Below are positions 1-7,451 of a stretch of 37,065 bases of DNA, in pieces; the first letter of the stretch is position 1; each line of letters opens with the position of its first letter. Origin of the DNA: Burkholderiales bacterium (lineage in GTDB: Bacteria > Pseudomonadota > Gammaproteobacteria > Burkholderiales > Ga0077523). The DNA is taken from assembly GCA_022843925.1 (NCBI GenBank), contig JALHMS010000039.1:1-37065 (forward strand). The letters are read 5' to 3'. The position numbers and the translations under genes are program-made. Below the pieces are notes generated by a model, which was not told where the DNA came from, made no database searches, and saw nothing but the letters and a program-made list of their open reading frames with translations.

Positions 1-59
1 TGCTCCCTCGAAATATATCTTCTGTGAACGCCGAGCCGCGGCGCTCGTGGGCCGGGCTC

Positions 60-123
60 GTCCAACAAACGGTTCAGATCGTGGCGTCGCTTCGCTCGCA
101 CGATCTAACCTTAGTCGTTAGCG
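60..123 (+). other. attC integron recombination site
   Basis: The site starts with GTCCAAC (60-66), which fits the R'' box RYYYAAC, and ends with GTTAGCG (117-123), close to the R' box GTTRRRY. Between them GGTTCAGATCGTG (71-83) pairs with CACGATCTAACC (99-110), except for one unpaired C after GGTT. That single extrahelical base is what orients a folded attC for the integrase. The 5' half, GTCCAACAAACGGTTCAG, closely resembles the attC sites of aadA-type cassettes. The last two R' bases depart from consensus. No intI gene and no second attC were seen in the window, so this is either the last site of an array lying to the left or a solitary site. Confidence 0.75.
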
Positions 124-715
124 CGCGTCAGGTGATGCCGAGCCATTGATCGGAACTCCTGCCTGCTCGACGTCTGTCGAGCCATCTTTCCAGGGCACGG
201 GAGAACTGCATCGGAATTCGTGATCGATGCACGGGGCGGAGCGGAGCCCTTCTATTCCCCAGTGAAACCCCTCGACACTACAACACCTCGGCCGGCGGAA
301 GCACTGGCGATTCTCGGCCAGGCACATCCTCGCCGAACGGTCATCGCAGCCGAGCACGACGTCGATGACCGATATCTGAAAATGGTCGACCTCGGCGCGC
401 TAGCCCAGTAGGGACGGCGAGCAGGCGGATCGTTGGTCGTCGGTTGATGCGCAACGGCACCACCGGACATTCCCGGACGCCAACGAACGTCCCGGGTTAT
501 CCACGGTGCCGCCGCCGGCCCCTCTCAGGCCGGGGGCGAGCGGCGCGGTGGGAAACCCGCAGCCGCAGCGATGGTCACAGACCGCAAGCACACCGGTGAT
601 CTCTCCTGGAATGCCGGGAGGCCGCAAGGCCTGGAGAGACAGTCAATTCTGCCGTCGGCAATCCGCGGCAACTTCAAGCAACGGTCATTTCCAACCAATC
701 GTCCGCACGACCAGC

Positions 716-751
716 GTCGTCACTACCCCGGCGCGAGCCGGTAGTGACGAC
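716..751. repeat. Perfect 12-bp inverted repeat
   Basis: GTCGTCACTACC (716-727) is exactly mirrored by GGTAGTGACGAC (740-751) across a 12-base GC-rich spacer. There is no T-run after it on either strand, so it does not look like an intrinsic terminator. It could be a protein-binding palindrome or a remnant of a mobile-element end; nothing around it decides between these. Confidence 0.7.
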
Positions 752-980
752 GCGCAAACTCCCACGGACGTCAGCGACTTACGGGTCGCTGTCGCAAGTG
801 ACCACCCCAAGTGACGGGCTCACTGCCTGTCGCCACCCACGATCGCGCAACGCGATCCGTCCTTCCTCCCGCTCTCCGCGGGATCCGTGCAGTGCTGCGC
901 CGAGACGGCGCTCCCCACTTCGAGCCCGGGTCAACGGTTCGACTCGGCGTCCAGCAAGTTCCGGGGAATTCCACAAAAAT

Positions 981-1012
981 TTGACAAAACAGGTATCTGA
1001 AGAGATATCTGT
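981..1012 (+). promoter_or_regulatory. Possible -35 box with overlapping palindrome
   Basis: A consensus -35 hexamer TTGACA (981-986) is followed at once by the near-perfect inverted repeat ACAGGTATCT (989-998) and AGATATCTGT (1003-1012), with one G/T wobble and a GAAG loop. A -10 in the right place (GATATC, 1004-1009) is weak. A repressor-type palindrome lying between or over promoter elements is plausible, about 100 bases ahead of the integrase remnant, so it may once have controlled that gene. This reading is inference. Confidence 0.3.
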
Positions 1013-1116
1013 CCACGGTATTCCAGAACCGTCTCGAGAAATCTGGGCTTCAGCGGTGGTAAGAGTGGTGGCAGCGTTCTCGGGTCGACGAGAGTTACCA
1101 CCACACGGGGGCGACG

Positions 1117-1230
1117 ATGCTGACCGATCGGGAATGCCGGAATGCGACCAGTCTCGGGCTGCGTATTCGTAAAGTGGCCGACGCCGAAGGCCTCTATCTG
1201 TGGGTCTACGAGAACGGGCAGAAGTTATAG
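1117..1230 (+). pseudogene. N-terminal remnant of tyrosine integrase (P4 type)
   Basis: The frame opens with ATG after a G-rich stretch (GGGGGCGACG) and encodes 37 residues before a TAG. It begins MLTDRECRNAT and continues KVADAEGLYLWVYENGQKL. This is the typical start of the DUF4102 arm-binding domain of P4-like island integrases, which normally continues with a WRWKYR-type strand and then a catalytic domain of over 300 residues. Here the frame stops exactly where that strand should begin. Nothing integrase-like is visible downstream up to the LysR gene, so the catalytic part has been lost. The fragment cannot recombine DNA but marks a former island or prophage insertion. Confidence 0.7.
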
Positions 1231-1424
1231 TCGCCGACCGACAACTTACCCACCGCAGCGAGTTTTGCCGATCCAGCATTGTTCCAGGGGTTCAACTCGC
1301 CTGCCTGCATTCTTTGGCAGTCGGAGACGGGCTGCAGGGGTGGTGAGACCCGTGTCGATCCGTGATCGACACGCTGGATCAACTACAGATCGGCGCCAAC
1401 ACACCAGTCGCCGGTGGACTCGTT

Positions 1425-2372
1425 TCATGCCTGCGCGCGTGTCTTCGATGACGGCCGCGCAGGTTCCCGGTTCTCGCCGAAGAGGTCGAACACCACACCG
1501 CGCAACCATTCGTGCGCCGGCGAGCGGTGGACTTTCGCGTGCCAGAACACGTTGATCGAAACGTCGGGCAGATCGATCGGGTGCGGTCGGAAGGTCAAGG
1601 CGAAGGGCTCGACCAGACTTTGTGCCAGGCGCTCGGTCACCGTCGCCACCATGTCCGTACGCTGCAGCAGGTGACCGACGCTGACGAAGTGCGGGATTCT
1701 CAGCCGAACGATGCGGTCGACGCCAGCGCGCTGGATCAGGTCATCGACCTTGCCGTGTCCTGTGCCGGCCGACGCGATGACCAGGTGCTCCGCCGTCTTG
1801 AAGTCCGCCAGGGATAGCCGCTTGCGGTCGAGCGTGTGGCCTTTCCTGAACAGGCACACGTAGCGTTGCCGGAACAGGCGGCGCTGGAAGAAGCCGGCCT
1901 TCAGTTGCGGCAGGGGGCCGATGGCGAGGTCCACCTTGCCTGCCTCCATGTCGTCGCGCAGGTTCGTCGCGGTGGTGCGCACGGTACCGAGCGACACGCC
2001 GGGTGCTTCCTGGCGCAATCGCTCGACGAGCAACGGCAGGAACACGATCTCGCCGATGTCGGTCATGGCGATGGTGACCGACCGCGTTGCGCTGGCGGGG
2101 ATGAAACGAGTGTTCTGGTTCAGGCCGCTGTGGATCATCCCGAGCGCGTATCCGATCGGCTCGGCCAGTTGCTCGGCGAAGGGGGTCGGCATCATGCCCG
2201 CCGGTGTGCGGACGAACAGCTCGTCGCCGAACTGCCGCCTGAGCTTGGCCAGCGTGTTGCTGACCGCAGGCTGGGTCAGGCCAAGGTTCTCGGCCACCTT
2301 CGATACGCGCCGCTCGATCATCAACTGCTGGAAGAGCACCAGCTGGTTGAGGTCGATGTCCGATAGCTCCAT
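1425..2372 (-). CDS. nagR: LysR-type regulator, NahR/NagR family
   Basis: This 315-residue transcription factor is probably the salicylate-responsive activator of the divergent operon. The N-terminal winged helix-turn-helix covers about residues 4-62 (LGLTQPAVSNTLAKLR is the recognition part). A periplasmic-binding-protein-like effector domain follows. Stretches such as AMTDIGEI, GFFQRRL, AGTGHG, VGHLLQRTD and INVFWHAK strongly resemble NahR/NagR of naphthalene degraders. I chose the ATG at 2372 (MELSDIDLN, as in NahR) over a GTG one codon earlier, because GGAGA sits at a proper distance from it. It is transcribed away from the nag-like operon across a 98-base shared promoter region, the usual LysR arrangement. 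That the effector is salicylate is inferred from family and context. Confidence 0.9.
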   Translation of the reverse strand: MELSDIDLNQLVLFQQLMIERRVSKVAENLGLTQPAVSNTLAKLRRQFGDELFVRTPAGMMPTPFAEQLAEPIGYALGMIHSGLNQNTRFIPASATRSVTIAMTDIGEIVFLPLLVERLRQEAPGVSLGTVRTTATNLRDDMEAGKVDLAIGPLPQLKAGFFQRRLFRQRYVCLFRKGHTLDRKRLSLADFKTAEHLVIASAGTGHGKVDDLIQRAGVDRIVRLRIPHFVSVGHLLQRTDMVATVTERLAQSLVEPFALTFRPHPIDLPDVSINVFWHAKVHRSPAHEWLRGVVFDLFGENREPARPSSKTRAQA

Positions 2373-2391
2373 CACGTCTCCATCACGATCA

Positions 2392-2413
2392 GTGATACAT
2401 CACATTCACGTGA
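2392..2413. promoter_or_regulatory. LysR operator region between regulator and operon
   Basis: Two adjacent palindromes sit in the divergent intergenic region: GTGATACATCAC (2392-2403) and TCACGTGA (2406-2413). ATTCACG at 2404-2410 matches exactly the first seven bases of the NahR/NagR binding consensus (ATTCACGCT..TGAT), although the remainder is not conserved. The position fits a LysR recognition site controlling both directions. No convincing sigma-70 hexamers could be fixed for either gene. Confidence 0.55.
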
Positions 2414-2470
2414 TTCTATTTCCTTGATGATCCCAACGGGGGACGATCTGCGCAGCTCACCGAACCTGCC

Positions 2471-3457
2471 ATGGACATCCTCGTCAAGCCACTCAACCGG
2501 GTCATCCAGGTCGCACCTGGCGCCAATCTCCTGAAGGTGCTGCAGGACGCCCAGGTGCCGATGTCGTACTCGTGCATGGCGGGGCGCTGCGGCACGTGCC
2601 GTTGCCGTGTGATCGACGGCGAGGTGATGGAAGGTGTGGGCGATCAGCAGAGACCCCTCGATGGTGACGAGAGCTTCGTGCTCGCCTGTCAGACCTATGT
2701 GACCGAGCCCTGCACGATCGAGGTCCCCGAGCCTGACGAAGTGGTGGTGCACCCACCCCGCATCGTGAAGGCCACGGTTGTGACGATCGAAGACATGACG
2801 CACGACATCAAGCGCCTGGTCCTGCGCCCTGCGAAACCCGTCGAGTTCTCCCCCGGGCAGTACGTGCAGCTCCACTTCACGAAGGATCACGCCCGCCCGT
2901 ACTCGATGGCCGGACTGAGCCGCGACGATGCGTTCGAGTTCCACGTACGCCTCGTGCCGGAGGGTCGGGTCACGGGCTACATCGCACGTGATCTCGCGGT
3001 CGGTGACGCCGTGAAGGTGATCGGGCCCCTCGGTTCGGCCTACCTGCGTCGCAAGCACGACGGTCCGATCCTCTGCGTCGCCGGTGGCACGGGCCTCGCG
3101 CCGATTCTCTCGATCGTGCGCGGCGCCGTCGCGCTGGACATGAGGAATCCGATCCATCTCTATTTCGGTGTGCGCTCGCCGCGTGACATCTACGGCTTGT
3201 CCTGGCTCGAGCAGCTGCAGAGGGAGCATCCGGCGCTGACTGTGCACGTGGTCGTCGCCTCCGGGGGCAACACGGCGACGCAGCGCTGCGGCCTCGTCAC
3301 CGATGTCATCGAGCAGGACCACGGCGATCTGACCGGCTGGCGGGCCTACCTGTGTGGTTCGCCCCCGATGGTGGAGGCTGCAACGGTGGTGGCCCGGCGC
3401 AAGGGCGTCGATGCCGGTCACATCTACGCCGACGCGTTCTACACCCAGGGCACCTGA
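2471..3457 (+). CDS. nagAa: Ring-hydroxylating oxygenase reductase (NagAa type)
   Basis: This 328-residue flavoprotein would pass electrons from NAD(P)H to the Rieske ferredoxin of the salicylate 5-hydroxylase. A plant-type 2Fe-2S domain comes first, with cluster cysteines C35, C40, C43 (CMAGRCGTC) and C73. The FAD-binding barrel follows (HARPYSMAGL, the RxYS motif), then the NAD domain (GGTGLAP). Length and sequence, including SYSC, GRCGTCRCRVIDG, GVRSP and GWRAYLCG, closely match NagAa/NahAa of naphthalene dioxygenase systems, which serve both dioxygenase and salicylate hydroxylase. It is the first gene of the operon. No strong ribosome binding site precedes the ATG. Unlike in naphthalene operons, no naphthalene dioxygenase genes follow. 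Confidence 0.92.
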   Translation: MDILVKPLNRVIQVAPGANLLKVLQDAQVPMSYSCMAGRCGTCRCRVIDGEVMEGVGDQQRPLDGDESFVLACQTYVTEPCTIEVPEPDEVVVHPPRIVKATVVTIEDMTHDIKRLVLRPAKPVEFSPGQYVQLHFTKDHARPYSMAGLSRDDAFEFHVRLVPEGRVTGYIARDLAVGDAVKVIGPLGSAYLRRKHDGPILCVAGGTGLAPILSIVRGAVALDMRNPIHLYFGVRSPRDIYGLSWLEQLQREHPALTVHVVVASGGNTATQRCGLVTDVIEQDHGDLTGWRAYLCGSPPMVEAATVVARRKGVDAGHIYADAFYTQGT

Positions 3458-3466
3458 GGAGGACCC

Positions 3467-4513
3467 GTGCACACTGCAAAGCTACCCCCCGAACGCCTTC
3501 GCCGACGCGCCGACTACTACGACCGCATCGGCAGCCGGCACATGACACCACTCTGGGAGGTCCTCGCCGCGCTGGTGCCGCCTGAGCCTCGTTCATCGGT
3601 GTCGGCCCACCTGTGGCGCTACGCGGAATTGCGCGACGAGGTGATGGAGTCCGGCGGCCTGATCTCCGCGGAGGAGGCCGAGCGGCGCGTCCTGATCCTC
3701 GAGAACCCGTCGTTGCGCGGTCAGTCGTGCATCACCCAATCTCTCTACGCAGGGCTTCAGCTCATCCTGCCTGGCGAGGTCGCGCCGGCGCACCGCCACA
3801 CCCAGTCGGCGTTGCGCCTGGTGCTGGACGGGGAGGGCGGCTACACGGCAGTCGATGGTGAGCGGACCCCGATGCGGCGCGGCGACTTCATCATCACGCC
3901 CGCCTGGACCTGGCACGACCACGGCAATCTCGGTGACCAGCCCGTGGTCTGGCTCGACGGGTTGGACATTCCGATCGTGCGTTTCCTCGATGCCGGTTTC
4001 GCAGAACGCAGCGACCAGCGGTCCCAGGTGCCGTTGCGTCCCGAGGGCGACGCGCTGGCGCGCTACGGCGCGAACATGGTGCCGCTCGACTATCAGCCGA
4101 AGCCGGCGGATCCGACGCGGGTCTTCGTCTATCCCTTCGAGCGCACGAAGGCCGCGCTGGTTGGCATCTCGCACGGTGCTCCGGACGGGTATCACGGCTT
4201 CAAGTTGCGCTACGTGAATCCAGCGACGGGCGCCTCACCGATGCCGACCATCGGCGCCTTCGCGCAGAGGTTGCCGGCGGGCTTCGAGACGAAGCCCGTG
4301 CGCAGCACCGATGGCACGGTGCACGTCTGCCTCGAAGGCGGGGGTGAGGTTCGTGTCGGAGAGCAGACGTGGCGCTTCCAGGAGAACGACGTCTTCGTTG
4401 TGCCCTCCTGGCACGCGTTGCAGATGCGCGCGGACCGCGACTCGCTGCTGTTCAGCTTTTCCGACCGGCCCGTGCAGCAGGCGCTCGGCCTGTGGCGGGA
4501 AGACCGCCAATGA
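3467..4513 (+). CDS. nagI: Gentisate 1,2-dioxygenase
   Basis: This is a bicupin iron dioxygenase of 348 residues that opens the gentisate ring to maleylpyruvate. The first cupin carries the iron-ligand signature HRHTQSALR (H109, H111) and the third histidine in TPAWTWHDHGN (H150 or H152). The second cupin (about 235-335) includes a VPSWHALQ strand but not the full ligand set, as in the family. The length is normal for gentisate dioxygenases of the NagI type. The start is GTG at 3467, with GAGGAGG six to twelve bases upstream and only nine bases after the reductase stop, so the genes are co-transcribed. Related enzymes act on salicylate or 1-hydroxy-2-naphthoate, but the flanking 5-hydroxylase makes gentisate the likely substrate. 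Confidence 0.9.
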   Translation: MHTAKLPPERLRRRADYYDRIGSRHMTPLWEVLAALVPPEPRSSVSAHLWRYAELRDEVMESGGLISAEEAERRVLILENPSLRGQSCITQSLYAGLQLILPGEVAPAHRHTQSALRLVLDGEGGYTAVDGERTPMRRGDFIITPAWTWHDHGNLGDQPVVWLDGLDIPIVRFLDAGFAERSDQRSQVPLRPEGDALARYGANMVPLDYQPKPADPTRVFVYPFERTKAALVGISHGAPDGYHGFKLRYVNPATGASPMPTIGAFAQRLPAGFETKPVRSTDGTVHVCLEGGGEVRVGEQTWRFQENDVFVVPSWHALQMRADRDSLLFSFSDRPVQQALGLWREDRQ

Positions 4514-4559
4514 AGCCGCCGCTCTCGCGCCCACGATTCCCGACCATGGAAGGACTCCG

Positions 4560-5255
4560 ATGAATCTTGCCCTCGAAGCGCCTCCGCTTCACACCCTCAC
4601 CATCGCGGACCGCGACGAGCGGTTCCCGGTGAACCGCGTCTTCTGCGTTGGCCGCAACTACGCGGCGCATGCACGCGAGATGGGCAAGGACCCAGACCGC
4701 GAGCCGCCGTTCTTCTTCATGAAGCCGGCGGTCGCCGTGGTGGACGCGTCGAACCCGGTCGGCGTGCCGTATCCGCCGAAGACCGGCAACTACCACCATG
4801 AGATCGAACTCGTCCTCGCCATCGCGCGAGGCGGCAGGGACATCCCGTTGACGCAGGCGCTCGAGCATGTCTACGGCTATGCGGTCGGTCTCGACATGAC
4901 CCGGCGTGACCTGCAGCTCGAAGCCCGCGACAAGGGCCGGCCATGGGAGTTCGGCAAGTCGTTCGCATGCTCCGCGCCGATCGGAGCGCTGCGTCGTGCC
5001 CGGGATATCGGCCACCCTGCGTCGGCCGCCATCATGTTGTCCGTCAACGGGCAGACACGACAGTCGTCCGATATCGCCAAGTTGATCTGGTCGGTGTCGG
5101 AGTGCGTGGCGTACCTGTCCGAGTACGAGTCGCTGGAGCCCGGCGACATCATCATGACGGGCACGCCCGAGGGCGTGGGTGCTGTCGTGACCGGGGATGT
5201 GATGCGCGGCGAAGTCGCGGGGCTGGATCCCATCGAGGTGCGTGTGACGGGTTGA
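4560..5255 (+). CDS. nagK: Fumarylpyruvate hydrolase (FAH family)
   Basis: This 231-residue enzyme of the fumarylacetoacetate hydrolase superfamily should split fumarylpyruvate into fumarate and pyruvate, the last step of the gentisate pathway. The metal-binding acids are visible in YHHEIELVL (E81, E83) and VGLDMTRRD (D112). The family motifs FCVGRNYAAHA, GKSF and PGDIIMTGTPEGVG are also present. The ATG at 4560 follows a GGAAGGA site. The gene lies 46 bases after the gentisate dioxygenase. No maleylpyruvate isomerase (NagL) lies nearby, so either the isomerase is encoded elsewhere or this enzyme acts on maleylpyruvate directly, as some relatives do. Confidence 0.88.
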   Translation: MNLALEAPPLHTLTIADRDERFPVNRVFCVGRNYAAHAREMGKDPDREPPFFFMKPAVAVVDASNPVGVPYPPKTGNYHHEIELVLAIARGGRDIPLTQALEHVYGYAVGLDMTRRDLQLEARDKGRPWEFGKSFACSAPIGALRRARDIGHPASAAIMLSVNGQTRQSSDIAKLIWSVSECVAYLSEYESLEPGDIIMTGTPEGVGAVVTGDVMRGEVAGLDPIEVRVTG

Positions 5256-5303
5256 TCCGTGGCGGCGGCGAACGCCCGGATTCGAGAACTGAGGAGACGA
5301 GAC

Positions 5304-6569
5304 ATGAACGCAAGCTCGACGGTCTTTCCCGATCAACCGGTATGGGAGGACGACGGCACCCACCGGATCCCCTTCGTCGCGTACACCAGCGAAGCGATCT
5401 ACCGGAAGGAGCTCGAACGCTTCTTCTACAGGAACCACTGGTGCTACGTCGGCCTGGAGGCCGAAGTCCCGAACCCGGGCGACTTCAAGCGCACGGCCAT
5501 CGGCGAGCGTTCCGTGATCCTCACGCGCGACGCCGACGGCGCGCTCCACGTGGTCGAGAACGTCTGCGCCCATCGCGGCATGCGCTTCTGCCGCGAACGG
5601 CACGGCAATCGGAAGGAGTTCGTCTGCCCTTACCACCAGTGGAGCTACACGCTCGAGGGGGACCTGCAGGGCGTGCCGTTCCGCCGCGGCGTGAAGCAGG
5701 ACGGCCAGGTCCATGGCGGGATGCCGGCGGACTTCAAGACTGCCGATCACGGCCTGACCAAGCTGAAGGTCGCCACGCGCGGCGGCGTGGTCTTCGCGTC
5801 CTTCGACCGTGACGTCGAGCCCTTCGAGGACTACCTCGGCCCCACGATCCTCGGCTACTTCGACCGCCTCTTCAACGGTCGCCAGCTGAAGATCCTCGGT
5901 TACAACCGCCAGCGCATTCCCGGCAACTGGAAGCTGATGCAGGAGAACATCAAGGATCCCTACCATCCCGGGTTGCTGCATACGTGGTTCGTCACGTTCG
6001 GCCTCTGGCGCGCCGACAACAAGTCGCAGCTCCGGATGGACGACCGGCACCGCCATGCGGCGATGATCTCGACGCGCGGCTCCGCCGGCACGGCGGAGCA
6101 GGTGACGCAGGTGTCCAGCTTCAAGGAGAGCATGCAGCTCTACGATCCGAGCTTTCTCGACATCGTTCCGGAGCCCTGGTGGGGTGGTCCGACGGCCGTG
6201 ATGACGACCATCTTTCCGAGCGTCATCCTGCAGCAGCAGGTCAACAGCGTTTCGACCCGGCACATCCAGCCGGACGGCCACGGCAGCTTCGACTTCGTCT
6301 GGACGCACTTCGGCTTCGAGGACGACGACGAGGCGATGACCAGCCGTCGACTGACGCAGGCCAATCTCTTCGGTCCCGCCGGCTTCGTCTCGGCCGACGA
6401 CGGCGAGGTGATCGAGTTCAGTCAGGAGGCCTTCGAGAGCAAGCCCTTCCACCGGACGCTGGCCGAACTCGGTGGGCGCGAGGTGGAGAACACCGAGCAC
6501 ATGGTCACCGAGACGTTGATCCGCGGCATGTACCGCTACTGGCGCGACGTGATGGAGGCCCCGGCATGA
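5304..6569 (+). CDS. nagG: Salicylate 5-hydroxylase, large subunit
   Basis: This is the catalytic alpha subunit (421 residues) of a Rieske non-heme iron oxygenase that converts salicylate to gentisate. The Rieske cluster ligands are C88, H90 (NVCAHRGMRFC), C108 and H111 (CPYHQW). The mononuclear iron site is in ENIKDPYHPGLLHTWF, with H221, H226 and the bridging D218. Length and the motif LLHTWFVTFGLWRADNKSQ fit NagG rather than benzoate or naphthalene dioxygenases. I chose the ATG at 5304 because GAGGAG lies just ahead of it and the Rieske domain then starts normally; an upstream GTG at 5259 would add 15 atypical residues. It overlaps the small-subunit gene by ATGA. Substrate assignment rests on family and neighbours. 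Confidence 0.9.
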   Translation: MNASSTVFPDQPVWEDDGTHRIPFVAYTSEAIYRKELERFFYRNHWCYVGLEAEVPNPGDFKRTAIGERSVILTRDADGALHVVENVCAHRGMRFCRERHGNRKEFVCPYHQWSYTLEGDLQGVPFRRGVKQDGQVHGGMPADFKTADHGLTKLKVATRGGVVFASFDRDVEPFEDYLGPTILGYFDRLFNGRQLKILGYNRQRIPGNWKLMQENIKDPYHPGLLHTWFVTFGLWRADNKSQLRMDDRHRHAAMISTRGSAGTAEQVTQVSSFKESMQLYDPSFLDIVPEPWWGGPTAVMTTIFPSVILQQQVNSVSTRHIQPDGHGSFDFVWTHFGFEDDDEAMTSRRLTQANLFGPAGFVSADDGEVIEFSQEAFESKPFHRTLAELGGREVENTEHMVTETLIRGMYRYWRDVMEAPA

Positions 6570-7048
6570 CGACGACCCTGAACTTCCAGGACTGGCTCGC
6601 GCTCACCCAGCTCTACGCCGACTATGCGAGTGCCGTCGATTCCGGCAACTGGGACCTCTGGCCCGAGTTCTTCACCGACGATTGCGTCTACCGCCTGCAG
6701 CCGCGCGAGAACCACGAACGCGGATTCCCGCTGGCGACGCTCGCGTTCACGAGCAAGGGCATGCTGAAGGACCGCGTCTACGGCATCAAGGAGACGCTGT
6801 TCCACGATCCCTACTATCAGCGGCATGTCGTGGGGACCCCGGTGATCCGCGAAGTCGGTGAAGGTCGCTTCCGCTGCGAGGCCAACTACGCAGTCTTTCG
6901 CACCAAGCTATCCGACGCTTCCACCGTGTTCAATGTCGGGCGGTATCTCGATGTCGTGGTCCACACACCCGACGGTCTGAAGTTCGCATCCCGCGAGTGC
7001 ATCTACGACTCCGAGATGATCCCCAACTCCATCATCTACCCGATCTGA
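6566..7048 (+). CDS. nagH: Salicylate 5-hydroxylase, small subunit
   Basis: This is the 160-residue beta subunit of the Rieske oxygenase, a cone-shaped NTF2/SnoaL-like fold that builds the alpha3-beta3 hexamer and has no cofactor of its own. Family features are the DWLALTQLYADYASAVD helix, the YRLQPRENHERGFPLA strand and the C-terminal ECIYDSEMIPNSIIYPI. The length equals that of NagH. Its ATG overlaps the TGA of the large-subunit gene, which points to translational coupling and equal amounts of both subunits. It is followed after seven bases by the ferredoxin gene. Confidence 0.9.
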   Translation: MTTTLNFQDWLALTQLYADYASAVDSGNWDLWPEFFTDDCVYRLQPRENHERGFPLATLAFTSKGMLKDRVYGIKETLFHDPYYQRHVVGTPVIREVGEGRFRCEANYAVFRTKLSDASTVFNVGRYLDVVVHTPDGLKFASRECIYDSEMIPNSIIYPI

Positions 7049-7055
7049 GGCCTGC

Positions 7056-7373
7056 ATGAGCACGACGAACTGGGTCGACGCACTGTCGGTCGATGCGCTG
7101 CCTTCCGACGACGTGAAGGGTATCTCCGTCGCGGGGCGCGACATCGCGATCTACACGGTCGGTGACGACGTGTACGCGACCGACAACATCTGCACCCATG
7201 GCCAGGCCCGCCTCTGCGACGGGTTCCTGGACGGACACGAGATCGAGTGCCCGCTGCACCAGGGCAAGTTCGACGTGAGGGATGGCAAACCGCTGTGCGA
7301 GCCGGTCACCGAGGCCCTGCGCCGCTATCCGGTCAAGGTGGAGGGCGGCAGGGTGTTCCTGCAGATCGACTGA
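7056..7373 (+). CDS. nagAb: Rieske ferredoxin (NagAb type)
   Basis: This small soluble 2Fe-2S protein (105 residues) should carry electrons from the NagAa-type reductase to the hydroxylase. The Rieske ligands are in CTHGQARLC (first Cys and His) and CPLHQGKFD (second Cys and His). Length and order fit the bacterial three-component oxygenase ferredoxins (NagAb/NahAb). With it the window holds all four parts of a salicylate 5-hydroxylase system: reductase, ferredoxin, alpha and beta. It starts seven bases after the small subunit. Confidence 0.92.
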   Translation: MSTTNWVDALSVDALPSDDVKGISVAGRDIAIYTVGDDVYATDNICTHGQARLCDGFLDGHEIECPLHQGKFDVRDGKPLCEPVTEALRRYPVKVEGGRVFLQID

Positions 7374-7451
7374 CGGCAACCACGCCACCGGGTGCCGGGA
7401 CCGACGGCGACCGTCCGGCGGCCAGGCACACACCCCAACGGGAGGAAGAAC

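Larger units (their letters stand above)
124..1116. other. Gene-poor, decayed stretch
   Basis: No recognisable intact gene was found on either strand. A 63-codon plus-strand frame (220-411) and a 102-codon frame (506-814) resemble no family I know and have no convincing ribosome binding site. What the stretch does hold is two strong inverted repeats (716-751 and 989-1012) and an 8-bp inverted repeat (GGTGGTAA at 1055-1062 with TTACCACC at 1095-1102) just upstream of the integrase remnant. With an attC on the left and integrase debris on the right, it is probably leftover mobile DNA. Confidence 0.5.

Noticed and set aside
220-411. 63-codon plus-strand frame after the attC, a possible cassette gene
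   Set aside because: No recognisable family, no clear ribosome binding site, and no second attC behind it.
925-955. T-arm-like GGTTCGACTC, possible tRNA fragment
   Set aside because: The flanking bases do not pair as a T-stem and no cloverleaf can be formed; the same holds for GGGGTTCAACTC near 1285.
930-1320. Shared minus-strand peptide AGRRVEPL at about 930-965 and 1275-1320
   Set aside because: The DNA match covers only about 17 of 24 bases and does not extend; likely chance.
5259-5303. GTG start for the salicylate hydroxylase large subunit
   Set aside because: The ATG at 5304 has a good ribosome binding site and gives the family's usual length.
4452-6500. 682-codon minus-strand frame
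   Set aside because: Antisense to the fumarylpyruvate hydrolase and salicylate hydroxylase genes; a GC-rich shadow frame with no family features.
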